This document shows, one piece after another, positions 26,741 to 37,779 of a stretch of 64,000 bases of DNA. The position numbers and the translations under genes were made by a program. Within the stretch, counting starts at the first letter, position 1. Each line of letters starts with the position of its first letter. The DNA is from Corallococcus macrosporus (GTDB taxonomy: Bacteria; Myxococcota; Myxococcia; Myxococcales; Myxococcaceae). The DNA lies in contig NZ_JAFIMU010000007.1 in assembly GCF_017302985.1 (NCBI RefSeq), positions 1,054,001-1,118,000 of the forward strand, written 5' to 3'. The notes below the pieces were generated by a model, which did not search any database, had not been told where the DNA came from, and was given only the letters and a program-made list of their open reading frames with translations.

Positions 26741-27865
26741 TCACCCGAAGGCGCGCTTCGCCTCCACCACGCCCAGGAAGCGCGCGTACAGGTCCGCGAT
26801 GCGCTCGCCCGTGCGGCCGTCCCACAGCTCCGGCACGCGGCCCTTCTTGAAGTCGCCGGCCAGCACGCGGTTCGCGGCCTCGCGGATGCGCGCGGGGTCG
26901 GTGCCCACCACCTCGTTGGAGCCGACCTCCACGGTGATGGGGCGCTCGGTCTGCTCGCGCATGGTGAGACACGGCACGTTCAGCGCCGTGGTCTCCTCCT
27001 GCAGGCCGCCGGAGTCCGTCATCACCAGCTTCGCCTGCGACGTGACGGACAGGAACTCCAGGTAGCCCATGGGGTCCACCAGCTTGAGCCCCGGCGTCTG
27101 CTCCAGCTTCGGGCCCAGGCCCTGCTCGGCGATCATCTTGCGCGTGCGCGGGTGCACCGGGAACACGACGGGCAGCTGCTTCGCCACGTCCATCAGCACG
27201 CCCAGCAGGCCCGCCAGCAGCTTCGGGTTGTCCACGTTGGACGGCCGGTGCAGCGTCGCCACCACGTAGCCCTTGGGCTCCAGGCCCAGCGTCTTCAGCG
27301 TGGGCAGCTGGTCGGCCTTCTCCTTGGACGACAGGAGCGAGTCGATCATCACGTTGCCCACCAGATGGATGTGCTTCGGGTCGATGCCCTCCTTCAGAAG
27401 GTTCGCGTCCGCGTCGCGCGACGGCGTGAGCAGCAGGTCGGAGAGCCGGTCGGTGACGACGCGGTTGATCTCCTCCGGCTGGTGCCGCTCGAAGCTGCGC
27501 AGGCCCGCTTCCACGTGGGACAGCGGGATGGCCAGCTTGGACGTCACCAGCGCCGCGGCGATGGTGCTGTTCACGTCACCCACCACGGAGACCAGGTCCG
27601 GCTTCTCCTTGAGGAAGACCTTCTCCATCTCCACCATCATCTTCGCCGTCTGCTCGGCGTGGCTCCCGGAGCCGATGCCCAGGTGGATTTCAGGCGGAGG
27701 CAGCCCCAGGTCCGCGAAGAAGACGTCGCTCATCTTCGCGTCGTAGTGCTGGCCGGTGTGGATGACGAGCTGCTGCAGGGACCCGCGCGCGGAGATGGCC
27801 CGGTGAATGGGTGCCACCTTCATGAAATTCGGACGCGCGCCAACGATGTGGATGACCTTCTTCAT
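26741..27865 (-). CDS. wecB: UDP-N-acetylglucosamine 2-epimerase
   Basis: The ATG at 27865 follows CGGAG and opens MKKVIHIVGARPNFMK, the family start. The enzyme interconverts UDP-GlcNAc and UDP-ManNAc for surface polysaccharide synthesis. GDVNSTIAAAL, RSFERHQPEEINR and TDSGGLQEE are the nucleotide-sugar and catalytic segments. The 374-residue length is usual. It is divergent from kdsB, another envelope-sugar gene, across about 100 bases. Confidence 0.94.
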   Translation of the reverse strand: MKKVIHIVGARPNFMKVAPIHRAISARGSLQQLVIHTGQHYDAKMSDVFFADLGLPPPEIHLGIGSGSHAEQTAKMMVEMEKVFLKEKPDLVSVVGDVNSTIAAALVTSKLAIPLSHVEAGLRSFERHQPEEINRVVTDRLSDLLLTPSRDADANLLKEGIDPKHIHLVGNVMIDSLLSSKEKADQLPTLKTLGLEPKGYVVATLHRPSNVDNPKLLAGLLGVLMDVAKQLPVVFPVHPRTRKMIAEQGLGPKLEQTPGLKLVDPMGYLEFLSVTSQAKLVMTDSGGLQEETTALNVPCLTMREQTERPITVEVGSNEVVGTDPARIREAANRVLAGDFKKGRVPELWDGRTGERIADLYARFLGVVEAKRAFG

Positions 27866-27968
27866 GTCGCTCCGGAAAATAGGCACGTGCCTATTTCCGG
27901 CCAGGGGTGGGGCCAACAGCCGTCTACCGGAAGCAGTGGGACGTCCTGAATCTGATAGATGCCGCCCC

Positions 27969-28715
27969 ATGCCCGCCTCCCGCACCGTGGCCGTCATCCC
28001 CGCCCGCCATGCCAGCACCCGCTTCCCTGGCAAGCCGCTCGCCCTCATCGCCGGCACTCCCATGGTCGAACACGTCTGGCGCCGCTGTCAGGAAGCCAGC
28101 GCCTTCGACGAGGTGTGGGTGGCCACCGATGACGCGCGCATTCGCGACGTCGTGGAGGGCTTCGGCGGCCGCGCGGTGATGACCAGCCCCGCCTGCCCCA
28201 CCGGCACGGACCGCATCGCGGAGGTCGCCCGCGCCCGCCCGGACGTGGACGTGTGGGTGAACGTGCAGGGAGATGAACCGCTCGTGGACCCCGCCGCACT
28301 CAAGGTGCTGGCGGACCTCTTCCAGGACGACGCGGTGCACATGGGCACCCTGGTGCGTCCCCTGGAGGCGGAGGAGGTGGACAACCCCAACGTGGTGAAG
28401 GCCGTGCTCGCCCTCAACGGTGACGCGCTCTACTTCAGCCGCGCCGCGGTGCCGCACGCCCGCGAGCCCGGCACCCCCGTGCGCCGCTGGGCCCACCTGG
28501 GCCTCTACGGCTACCGCCGGGACACGCTGCTGAAGCTCGCCACGCTCCAGCCCACGCCCCTGGAAGAGACGGAGAAGCTGGAGCAGTTGCGCGCCCTGGA
28601 GCACGGCCTGCGCATCCGCTGCGCCAGCGTGAACTGGCGCACCGTGGCGGTGGACGTGCCGGAGGACGTGGCCCGCGTGGAGGCCGTGATGCGCGAGCGC
28701 GCCGGCGTCAGATGA
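27969..28715 (+). CDS. kdsB: CMP-KDO synthetase (3-deoxy-manno-octulosonate cytidylyltransferase)
   Basis: The enzyme activates KDO with CTP for lipopolysaccharide. The N-terminal VIPARHASTRFPGKPLA binds CTP, NVQGDEPLV carries the metal ligand, and HLGLYGYRRDTLL and EQLRALEHGL are the substrate loops. The length of 248 residues matches the family. The 3' end overlaps the convergent aldo-keto reductase gene by 8 bases. CTP synthase and two more KDO genes lie 4 kb downstream. Confidence 0.95.
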   Translation: MPASRTVAVIPARHASTRFPGKPLALIAGTPMVEHVWRRCQEASAFDEVWVATDDARIRDVVEGFGGRAVMTSPACPTGTDRIAEVARARPDVDVWVNVQGDEPLVDPAALKVLADLFQDDAVHMGTLVRPLEAEEVDNPNVVKAVLALNGDALYFSRAAVPHAREPGTPVRRWAHLGLYGYRRDTLLKLATLQPTPLEETEKLEQLRALEHGLRIRCASVNWRTVAVDVPEDVARVEAVMRERAGVR

Positions 28716-29556
28716 CCGGCAGCTCGTCCGGCTCGTCGCCCTTGGGGAAGGCCGCGTCGATGCGCTGGAGCTCCTCCTGCGTGAGCTTCAGCGAGGCCGC
28801 GCTCGCGTTGTCGCGCACGTGCGCAGCGTCGCTCGCCTTGGGGATGGCGAACACCGACGGCCGGCGCACGAGGAACTGGAGCGCCACCTGGAAGGGCGTC
28901 ACGCCGTGCGCCTTCGCGATGGACGCCAGCACCTTGCCGCCCGCGCTGGTCGGTGACGGGAACTGCCCGTTGCCGAACGGGCTGTAGGCCACCACCGCCA
29001 CGCCCTGCGCCTCGCACCACGGGACGACCGCGTGCTCGATGGCGCGCTCCTCCAGGTGGTACAGCACCTGGTTGCACGCGATGCGCCCCTTGCCCGCGAG
29101 CGCCAGCACCTCCTCCAGGTCCTCCACCCCGAAGTTGCTCACCCCCCAGGAGCGGATCTTCCCGGCCGCCACCAGCTCCTCGAAGGCCTCCACCGTGCCC
29201 TCCAGCGGGTGCGAGCCGGGCCAGTGCAGCAGGTAGCAATCCAGCCGGTCCGTGCCCAGCCGCTTCAGGCTGCGCTCACAGGCGGCCACCGTGCCCCGGC
29301 GCGTCGCATTGGAGGGCATCACCTTGGAGACGAGGTACACCTCGTCGCGCCGGCCCGCGATGGCCTTGGCCACCAGCGTCTCCTCCACGCGGCCGTGGCC
29401 GTAGAGCTCCGCGGTGTCCAGGTGCGTGAGCCCCAGGTCCAGCCCGGCGCGCAGGGCGCGGATGGCCCCTTCCGCGTCGTCCTCCTCCATCTGCCAGGTG
29501 CCCTGTCCGATGACGGGCACCGCCACCCCGGTGTTGCCGAAGACGCGCTTCTCCAT
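28708..29556 (-). CDS. Aldo/keto reductase
   Basis: The ATG at 29556 follows GAGGAGG. The 282 residues form a TIM-barrel NADPH reductase. The catalytic Asp and Tyr are in HLDTAELYGHG, the Lys in YLVSKVMP, the His in CYLLHWPGSHP, and the cofactor loop is IPKASDAAHVRDN. The physiological carbonyl substrate is unknown. Confidence 0.9.
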   Translation of the reverse strand: MEKRVFGNTGVAVPVIGQGTWQMEEDDAEGAIRALRAGLDLGLTHLDTAELYGHGRVEETLVAKAIAGRRDEVYLVSKVMPSNATRRGTVAACERSLKRLGTDRLDCYLLHWPGSHPLEGTVEAFEELVAAGKIRSWGVSNFGVEDLEEVLALAGKGRIACNQVLYHLEERAIEHAVVPWCEAQGVAVVAYSPFGNGQFPSPTSAGGKVLASIAKAHGVTPFQVALQFLVRRPSVFAIPKASDAAHVRDNASAASLKLTQEELQRIDAAFPKGDEPDELPVI

Positions 29557-29671
29557 GGCCCCTCCTCGCATGGAACAAACCCTGGAATACCACCCGGGCC
29601 TCCCGCCTGCATCCCGGCCCTGCGTCACCGTCCGGGCTGCACGCCCCCCGACAGTCCAGTAGGCTCCGGCG

Positions 29672-31441
29672 GTGCCTCCCTCCGTTACCGCTCCGACATC
29701 CCGCCGCTCCTCCGGGGTCACCGTCCGCCGCCTGCTGGCCCTCGCCCGCCCAGAGGTCGGCACGCTGCTGTTCGCCACCGTCTTCCTGCTCATCAGCAGC
29801 GGCGCCAGCCTCGTGTACCCCCAGGGCGTCCGCATCCTCATCGACGAGGCCCTCAACGCGAAGAACCGCGACCTCATCGACAGGGCCGCGCTCGTCATGC
29901 TGGCCGTCTTCATGGTCCAGGGCGTCGCCACCGCCCTGCGCTACTACCTCTTCAGCACCGCCGGTGAGCGCGTGGTCATGCGCCTGCGCCATGACTTCTT
30001 CCGGAGCCTCATGGACCAGGAGGTGGCCTTCTTCGACACGCACCGCACCGGAGAGCTCACCAGCCGGCTCGCCTCCGACACCACCGTGCTCCAGAACACG
30101 GTGAGCGTGAACATCTCCCAGGGGCTGCGCAACGCCGTGCAGGCCCTGGGCGGCATCGTGCTGCTCTTCTACACCTCCGCGTCGCTCACGTTCCTGATGC
30201 TCGCCATCGTGCCCCTCGTCGCCGTGGGCGGCATGGTCTACGGCCGGCGCGTGCGCGGGCTGTCGCGCAACGTGCAGGACGCGCTCGCCAAGGCCAGCGA
30301 GGTCGCCGAGGAGAGCCTGTCCGGCCTGCGCACCGTGCGCTCCTTCGCGGCCGAGCCGTCCGAGGTCGCGCGCTACGGCAGCACCGTGCGCCACGCCTAC
30401 GAGGTCGCCCGCCACCGCGCGCGCCAGTCCGCCGCCTTCATGGGCGGCGCCTCCAGCGCGGGCTACATCTCCGCGGTGGTGGTCTTCTGGTACGGCGGCC
30501 GGCTGGTGGTGAACGGCGAGCTGTCCGTGGGTGCCCTCACCTCGTTCCTCATCTACACCATGCTCGTGGCCGTCTCCCTGGGCTCGCTGGCGGACCTCTG
30601 GGCGGACTTCATGCGCGCGTCTGGCGCCGCCGAGCGCGTCTTCGAATTGATGGACCGCACGCCCGCCATCCCCGCCACCGAGGGCGAGCGCCCCGCCACC
30701 GTCGAGGGCCGCGTGGAGCTGCGCGACGTGCACTTCGCCTACCCCACGCGCCCGGACGTGCCGGTGCTCCAGGGCATCGACCTCACGCTCAAGGCCGGCG
30801 AGGTCGTCGCCGTGGTGGGCTCCTCCGGCGCGGGCAAGTCCACCCTCGCCGCCCTCCTGTCGCGCTTCTATGATCCGCTCCAGGGCCAGCTGCTGCTGGA
30901 CGGCCGGCCCCTGCCGTCCCTGGACCCCAGCTGGCTGCGGCGCCACGTGGGCATGGTCGCCCAGGAGCCCCTGCTCTTCTCCTGCTCCATCGCGGACAAC
31001 ATCCGCTACGGCCGCCCGGACGCCACCGACGCGGAGGTGGAGGCCGCCGCCCGGGCCGCCAACGCGCACGACTTCATCCAGCGCTTCCCGGACGGCTACC
31101 GCACGGAGGTGGGCGAGCGCGGCGTGCAGCTGTCCGGCGGCCAGAAGCAGCGCGTGGCCATCGCGCGCGCCGTGCTCAAGGACCCGCGCATCCTCATCTT
31201 GGATGAGGCCACCAGCGCCCTGGACGCGGAGAGCGAGCACCTGGTCAAGGACGCCCTGGACCGGCTGATGCAGGGCCGCACCACGCTCATCATCGCCCAC
31301 CGCCTGTCCACCGTGGCCAACGCCCAGCGCGTGCTGGTGCTGGAGCACGGCCGCGTGGTGCAGAGCGGCACCCACGCCACCCTCATGACGCAGGACGGCC
31401 TGTACCGCCGCCTCGTGGAGCGTCAGGTCGTCGCCGCCTGA
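29672..31441 (+). CDS. MsbA-type ABC exporter (fused permease and ATPase)
   Basis: The GTG at 29672 starts a 589-residue half-transporter. Residues 1-330 hold six membrane helices of the type I exporter fold. The ATPase domain has Walker A GSSGAGKSTL, Q-loop VAQEPLLF, signature LSGGQKQRVAIARA, Walker B ILILDEATSALD and H-loop IIAHRLS. It should act as a homodimer exporting lipids, drugs or peptides. Nearby KDO and WecB genes make a lipid-A or polysaccharide role conceivable but unproven. Confidence 0.92.
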   Translation: MPPSVTAPTSRRSSGVTVRRLLALARPEVGTLLFATVFLLISSGASLVYPQGVRILIDEALNAKNRDLIDRAALVMLAVFMVQGVATALRYYLFSTAGERVVMRLRHDFFRSLMDQEVAFFDTHRTGELTSRLASDTTVLQNTVSVNISQGLRNAVQALGGIVLLFYTSASLTFLMLAIVPLVAVGGMVYGRRVRGLSRNVQDALAKASEVAEESLSGLRTVRSFAAEPSEVARYGSTVRHAYEVARHRARQSAAFMGGASSAGYISAVVVFWYGGRLVVNGELSVGALTSFLIYTMLVAVSLGSLADLWADFMRASGAAERVFELMDRTPAIPATEGERPATVEGRVELRDVHFAYPTRPDVPVLQGIDLTLKAGEVVAVVGSSGAGKSTLAALLSRFYDPLQGQLLLDGRPLPSLDPSWLRRHVGMVAQEPLLFSCSIADNIRYGRPDATDAEVEAAARAANAHDFIQRFPDGYRTEVGERGVQLSGGQKQRVAIARAVLKDPRILILDEATSALDAESEHLVKDALDRLMQGRTTLIIAHRLSTVANAQRVLVLEHGRVVQSGTHATLMTQDGLYRRLVERQVVAA

Positions 31442-31523
31442 ACGCTCGTTCCCCGGACGACCCTCTCCCACCCCACCATCTGCGTGGCGAGAAATGGGGC
31501 CGCGCATTATCTCTGCTGCCGCA

Positions 31524-31537
31524 AGAAAGGAGGTGAT
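31524..31537 (+). promoter_or_regulatory. Extended Shine-Dalgarno sequence, 14-base match
   Basis: AGAAAGGAGGTGAT is complementary to the conserved 3' end of bacterial 16S rRNA over 14 consecutive bases, far longer than the usual 4-6. A TTG start codon lies 3 bases past it, 7 bases after the GGAGG core. Confidence 0.7.
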
Positions 31538-31540
31538 GCC

Positions 31541-31591
31541 TTGAACGACAGCAAGATCAAGGCGTCCACCTCCGTCGCGGTGGCCTGCTAA
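31541..31591 (+). CDS. 16-residue micropeptide ORF ending in Cys
   Basis: The TTG start gives MNDSKIKASTSVAVAC, ending at TAA. The case for translation is the exceptional ribosome site just upstream. The C-terminal half has Ser, Thr, Val, Ala and a final Cys. It may be a leader peptide, a peptide signal or an incidental ORF near a structured RNA. No peptide-modifying enzyme is adjacent, although an ABC exporter lies just upstream. Confidence 0.4.
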   Translation: MNDSKIKASTSVAVAC

Positions 31592-31630
31592 CGCAGGTTG
31601 TCCCCGGCGGAAGTGACGCCCGCGGTAACG

Positions 31631-31667
31631 AGTCGCCCCTGCCTTTGCCGGCGGGGGCGACTTTTTT
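31631..31667 (+). terminator. Rho-independent terminator
   Basis: AGTCGCCCC pairs exactly with GGGGCGACT and runs into six T. It ends the short transcript that would carry the micropeptide ORF, and any read-through from the ABC exporter gene. Confidence 0.88.
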
Positions 31668-31768
31668 CGTCCCCTTTCCTACCGGGAATGTCCTGTCCAC
31701 CCACCGGTTCGTGGCCGCCGGGGGGAAGCACATCCACGACCGTCGGGGTCGACTGCAGGAGAACTGCC

Positions 31769-32002
31769 GTGTCCATCACACCGTGCCCCATCCCTCTGCC
31801 TTCCGCCCTCCGTGACGAAGAGACGGTGGACGACCAGCGCAACCTTTTTTGTCCCAACTACGACGCCTGCCTTCACCAGGTCGTCAAGAAAGGCTGGGAA
31901 GGCTGGAGCTGCCGGGGGTGCGACCTGCGGCACTTCCGCGTGGGCCAGCCCACCGCCCAGCAGTTCGCGGTCGCCCGTCCCGGCGGTTGGGACGCGCAGT
32001 GA
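31769..32002 (+). CDS. Small zinc-ribbon-like protein
   Basis: A GTG at 31769 follows AGGAGA. The 77 residues contain FCPNYDACLHQVVKKGWEGW and then SCRGCDLRHFR. These give two Cys pairs (C-x5-C and C-x2-C) that could bind one zinc ion. This looks like a family restricted to myxobacteria. Its role is unknown. Confidence 0.65.
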   Translation: MSITPCPIPLPSALRDEETVDDQRNLFCPNYDACLHQVVKKGWEGWSCRGCDLRHFRVGQPTAQQFAVARPGGWDAQ

Positions 32003-32058
32003 AGGGCTGACCCTGCGGGTCGGGCCAGCCGAGCGTCCAGCCGTCAGAGAATATTTGA

Positions 32059-34558
<2,500 letters not shown>

Positions 34559-34559
<1 letters not shown>

Positions 34560-35158
34560 TGGACGCGAAAGGTGAGGAGGCCATGCAGACGGAAGCGCCT
34601 TCCAAGCCGGGCAAGGAAGAGCTGACGTCCCGTGCGTCGCGAGTGCGATTGCTCGTGTTCGACGTGGATGGCGTCCTCACCGACGGCGCGCTGTACTACG
34701 GCGACAACGGCGAGGTGATGAAGCGCTTCAACGTGAAGGACGGCCATGCGCTCGTCATGGCCCGGCTGGTGGGCCTGCCCGCCGCCATCCTCACCGCGCG
34801 CACCTCCCGCATCGTCGAAGCGCGGGGCCGGGAATTGGGTCTCGCCGCCATCTTCCAGGGCCGCAAGGAGAAGGGTCCCGCTCTCCAGGAATTGCTCGCC
34901 CAACTCCAGATACCCGCGAATCAGTGCGCGTATATGGGAGACGACCTCAACGACCTGGACCCCATGTCGCTCTCCGGGCTTTCCGCCTGTCCCGCGGATG
35001 CCGTTCCAGAGGTGCGCCAGGAAGCGGACTTCGTTACGCAGAACGTGGGCGGTCACGGAGCCGCCCGTGAGCTGGTCGAGCTGTGCCTCCGTGCCAGTGG
35101 CCGTTGGGACGACGCCGTGGGTCTGATGCGAAGCACAGGTAAACGCAGCACGTCGTAG
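34559..35158 (+). CDS. kdsC: KDO-8-phosphate phosphatase, HAD family
   Basis: The protein removes phosphate from KDO-8-phosphate. HAD motif I is LLVFDVDGVLTDGALYYG, motif II lies in ILTARTSRI, and the metal motif is YMGDDLNDLDPM. The ATG at 34559 overlaps the kdsA stop by one base. A second ATG at 34583 follows GAGGAGG closely and may be the real start, so the first eight residues are uncertain. The C-terminal tail is about 20 residues longer than usual. Confidence 0.93.
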
Positions 35159-35241
35159 GGTGGGTTGATCAAACCCCGCATTCAAGGTAGGTGTTTATTT
35201 CCATGGCTAGTGGAACGATGCAGTCCGAGGGGAGTACGGCG

Positions 35242-35832
35242 ATGACGGACCAGCTCTACACGACGCACGACATCAGTCGGTTGCTTCAGGTGGACCCGTC
35301 GACGGTGAGCAAGTGGATCGACCGCGGCATCCTGATGGCCTTCCGGACTCCGGGTGGCCACCGCCGCGTGCGTTCGACCGACCTGCGCACCTTCCTGGTC
35401 ACCCACCAGATGCCCGTGCCCGAGGAGCTGGGCAGCAGCACGGTGCGCCTGCTGGTCGTGGACGACGAGCGGCCGGTGCTGGACGCCATCAAGCGCGCCT
35501 TCAAGCCGCACGCGAACCAGGTGGAGCTCCAGACGACGACGAGCGGCGTGGAGGCCCTGCTGCTCGTCTCCGAGCAGAAGCCGCACGGGATGATCATCGA
35601 CCTCAACATGCCGGACATCGACGGCATCGAGGTCTGCAAGCGCATCCGCGCGCGCAAGCAGATGGAGGGCGTGCGCCTCATCACCATGACGAGCAATCAC
35701 ACGCCCGACGTGGTGGAGCAGTCCAAGCAGGCCGGCGCGGTGGCGTGTCTGGCCAAGCCGCTGGACGTGACGCAGGTGATGGAGCTGTTCCGGGTTCCGC
35801 TGGCGCTCAACACCAGCGCTGCTCGCAAGTAA
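35242..35832 (+). CDS. Response regulator with N-terminal helix-turn-helix and C-terminal receiver
   Basis: The ATG at 35242 follows GAGGGGAG; upstream ATGs at 35203 and 35218 are weaker. Residues 1-55 are a MerR/excisionase-type DNA-binding domain (YTTHDISRLLQVDPSTVSKW, then FRTPGGHRRVR). Residues 68-185 are a receiver with the acidic pocket VVDDE and phospho-acceptor Asp120 in IIDLNMPDIDG. DNA-binding before the receiver is the reverse of the usual order. No histidine kinase adjoins it. Confidence 0.85.
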   Translation: MTDQLYTTHDISRLLQVDPSTVSKWIDRGILMAFRTPGGHRRVRSTDLRTFLVTHQMPVPEELGSSTVRLLVVDDERPVLDAIKRAFKPHANQVELQTTTSGVEALLLVSEQKPHGMIIDLNMPDIDGIEVCKRIRARKQMEGVRLITMTSNHTPDVVEQSKQAGAVACLAKPLDVTQVMELFRVPLALNTSAARK

Positions 35833-35840
35833 CAAGGCGG

Positions 35841-35868
35841 GGGCTTCCGCCGGCCACCGCGGAAGCCC
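35841..35868 (+). terminator. Hairpin after the HTH-receiver gene
   Basis: GGGCTTCCGC pairs perfectly with GCGGAAGCCC around an 8-base loop, 9 bases after the stop. There is no T-tract, so efficient intrinsic termination is uncertain. Confidence 0.55.
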
Positions 35869-35955
35869 TCGGGTCGTAAGACTGCTTGCGGGAGTCGCCG
35901 CGCCTCGTCTCAGCGAGGGCAGCGGCCTCCCTGATGGGGAGTTGATGCACGCGCA

Positions 35956-36396
35956 TCAACCCTGGACCTTCACCTCGACGACGCGGGGCTTGGTCTCCTC
36001 GCGGCGCGGCAGGGTGAGGGTGAGCACGCCATTGTCGTAGCGGGCCTCCACGCGGGTGGCATCCACCGTGTCAGGCAGGCGGAACTGGCGCGCGTAGACG
36101 CCCGAGGCGCGCTCCTGGCGGCGCAGGGTGCTGCCTTCCGGAACGTCTTCCGCCTTGCGCTCGGAGCGCACGGTCAGCACGCCGTCCTCCACCTTCACCT
36201 GGATGGACTTGGCGTCGTGGCCGGGCAGGTCCACGCGCAGCGTGATGCCGGACTCGGCCTCCAGGATGTCCGCCGCGGGCGTGACGGTGCGCTCGGCGTC
36301 GTTGCGCACGCCCAGCTCGCGGAACAGGAAGTCGAAGTCGCGCAGCAGCGGGTGGGTGATGGCGGCGTTGTTGAAGGGATAGCGGGCGTTCAGCAT
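35956..36396 (-). CDS. Small heat-shock protein, Hsp20/alpha-crystallin family
   Basis: The ATG at 36396 follows CAGGAGA. The 146 residues have the alpha-crystallin domain from about 45 (LRVDLPGHDAKSIQVKVEDG) to the family motif ARYDNGVLTLTLPRRE near the C-terminus. It should be an ATP-independent holdase. I saw no clear heat-shock promoter or CIRCE element in the 240 bases upstream. Confidence 0.92.
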   Translation of the reverse strand: MLNARYPFNNAAITHPLLRDFDFLFRELGVRNDAERTVTPAADILEAESGITLRVDLPGHDAKSIQVKVEDGVLTVRSERKAEDVPEGSTLRRQERASGVYARQFRLPDTVDATRVEARYDNGVLTLTLPRREETKPRVVEVKVQG

Positions 36397-36635
36397 GGTC
36401 TTCTCCTGAGCGTGTCGTCCCATCGGACGCACGTTGTGCGGGTTCACAGTCGTTGTTGAGTCGGCGTCCGGGGCCCCGTTGTGTCGTTCGGGGGTGCCCG
36501 GCAGCGCCTTACAAGACTCAAGAGAACCATGGTTCGGGACGTGTCAAGGAACGGCCCCCACCGTCCTGGAGGCCCTGGAACGGCCCCTCACGCCCGCCCG
36601 CCTGCCCTCCTGCCAGGAGGCCGCCGCGCGGGACT

Positions 36636-36830
36636 TCAGTCGTCGTCGCGGCCCAGCATGACACTGGCGCCGTCGTCGTCCCGGGTGACGCGCACCTGCC
36701 AGGGGCGGCAGCAGACGGGGCAGTCCTCCACGTAGGACTCGGTGGAAGCGCCCAGCGAGTCGACGTCGACTTCGACCTCCTCACCGCAGTAGGGGCACAG
36801 CTGGGTGGCGGCGTCCGCGAAGGGCTGCAT
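36636..36830 (-). CDS. CPXCG motif-containing Cys-rich protein
   Basis: The ATG at 36830 has AAGGAGG 8 bases upstream. The 64-residue product has LCPYCGEEVEV and DCPVCCRPWQV, the two metal-binding knuckles of the CPXCG small-protein family. Zinc binding is expected. The function is unknown. Confidence 0.85.
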   Translation of the reverse strand: MQPFADAATQLCPYCGEEVEVDVDSLGASTESYVEDCPVCCRPWQVRVTRDDDGASVMLGRDDD

Positions 36831-36912
36831 GGGGCAAGCCTCCTTGCTCTCAAGGCGTGTTCGGTGACGTGGACTGAGCGTCCGCGCCATCAGACGCTAG
36901 AATCCCCACCCC

Positions 36913-37776
36913 ATGGCTCCCCCTTCCCGGAATCGCATCGCGGACATCCTCGTCAAGGCGCGCGTCATCGACGAGTTGCAGCTACGCAGCGCGCTCGCGT
37001 CGCTGGACCAGTGGGGCGGTCGCGTGTCGCGCGTCGTCGCGGACCTGGGCCTGGCCTCCGAGGAGACCATCACCCAGGCCATCTGCCAGGGATTGGGAAT
37101 GCCCCGCGTGCAGCTGGGCAACCTGACGAAGGACGCGGCGGCGCTCGCGCGCGTGGACGTGGGGCTCGCCGAGCAGAAGGGCATCTTCCCCGTGCAGCTC
37201 AAGGACAACGGGAAGACGCTGGTGCTGGCCATGTCCGACCCCACGGACCTGGCCACGTTGGATCAGGTCGCCGCGCGCAGCCGCGCCCGCGTGGTGCCCA
37301 TGGTGGCGGGCGACCGTGAAATCGAGCACGCCATCCTGCGCCACTACCGCGGCCAGGAGCCGGTGGAGAAGAAGCGCTTCAAGCCCGACACGAACAAGCA
37401 GCAGGACGCGGGCGAGCTCCCGGAGGAGGAGGAGTTCAAGGTCGTCGACATGAGCGGCAAGACGGTCGTCAAACGCATCAGCGACATCGTCGACCCGAAC
37501 GCCGCGCCGGCCGCCGCCGCGCCCGCCCCTGCTGCGCGCGCGGCCGCCGCGCCCGCCGCCGCTGCCGCCGCGGGCTCCAGCGCCTCGGACATCCTGGATG
37601 AAATCCTCGCGGGCGGCTCGCCCACGTCCGAGTGGACCGAGGAGGACCTGGCCCGGCTGCAGACGGTGCAGCAGAACCAGGAGAAGAGCTCGAAGATCCT
37701 GCGCGCCCTGCTGGAGCTCGTCTTCGAGAAGGGCGCCGTCCAGCAGCGCGAGCTGGCCGCGCGAATGCGCGTCTGA
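36913..37776 (+). CDS. GspE/MshE N-terminal domain protein
   Basis: Residues 1-150 (RIADILVKARVIDELQLRSA, then QAICQGLGMPRVQL and VLAMSDPTDLATLDQV) are the N-terminal domain of type II secretion / type IV pilus ATPases, which in some cases binds cyclic-di-GMP. No ATPase domain follows. Instead an acidic segment, an Ala/Pro linker (about 195-220) and a C-terminal helical part are present. It probably acts as an adaptor in secretion, motility or signalling. Confidence 0.8.
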   Translation: MAPPSRNRIADILVKARVIDELQLRSALASLDQWGGRVSRVVADLGLASEETITQAICQGLGMPRVQLGNLTKDAAALARVDVGLAEQKGIFPVQLKDNGKTLVLAMSDPTDLATLDQVAARSRARVVPMVAGDREIEHAILRHYRGQEPVEKKRFKPDTNKQQDAGELPEEEEFKVVDMSGKTVVKRISDIVDPNAAPAAAAPAPAARAAAAPAAAAAAGSSASDILDEILAGGSPTSEWTEEDLARLQTVQQNQEKSSKILRALLELVFEKGAVQQRELAARMRV

Positions 37777-37779
37777 CGT

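Larger units (their letters stand above)
31442..31768 (+). other. Intergenic region with a 16-codon ORF and terminator
   Basis: These 327 bases between the ABC exporter and the zinc-ribbon gene hold a very short ORF behind an extended Shine-Dalgarno sequence and, 40 bases later, a strong terminator. A weak -10-like CATTAT at 31505 could start a small transcript. The stretch 31668-31768 shows nothing else except the AGGAGA site of the next gene. Confidence 0.6.

Noticed and set aside
14443-31591. A full RiPP biosynthetic cluster around the two Cys-terminated small ORFs
   Set aside because: No lanthipeptide synthetase, YcaO, radical SAM, decarboxylase or leader peptidase lies near either; only the altered S8 protein and an unlinked ABC exporter are present.
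36397-36635. Heat-shock promoter or CIRCE operator before the hsp20 gene
   Set aside because: No CIRCE inverted repeat was found and only loose CTTGA-like matches were seen, too weak to report.
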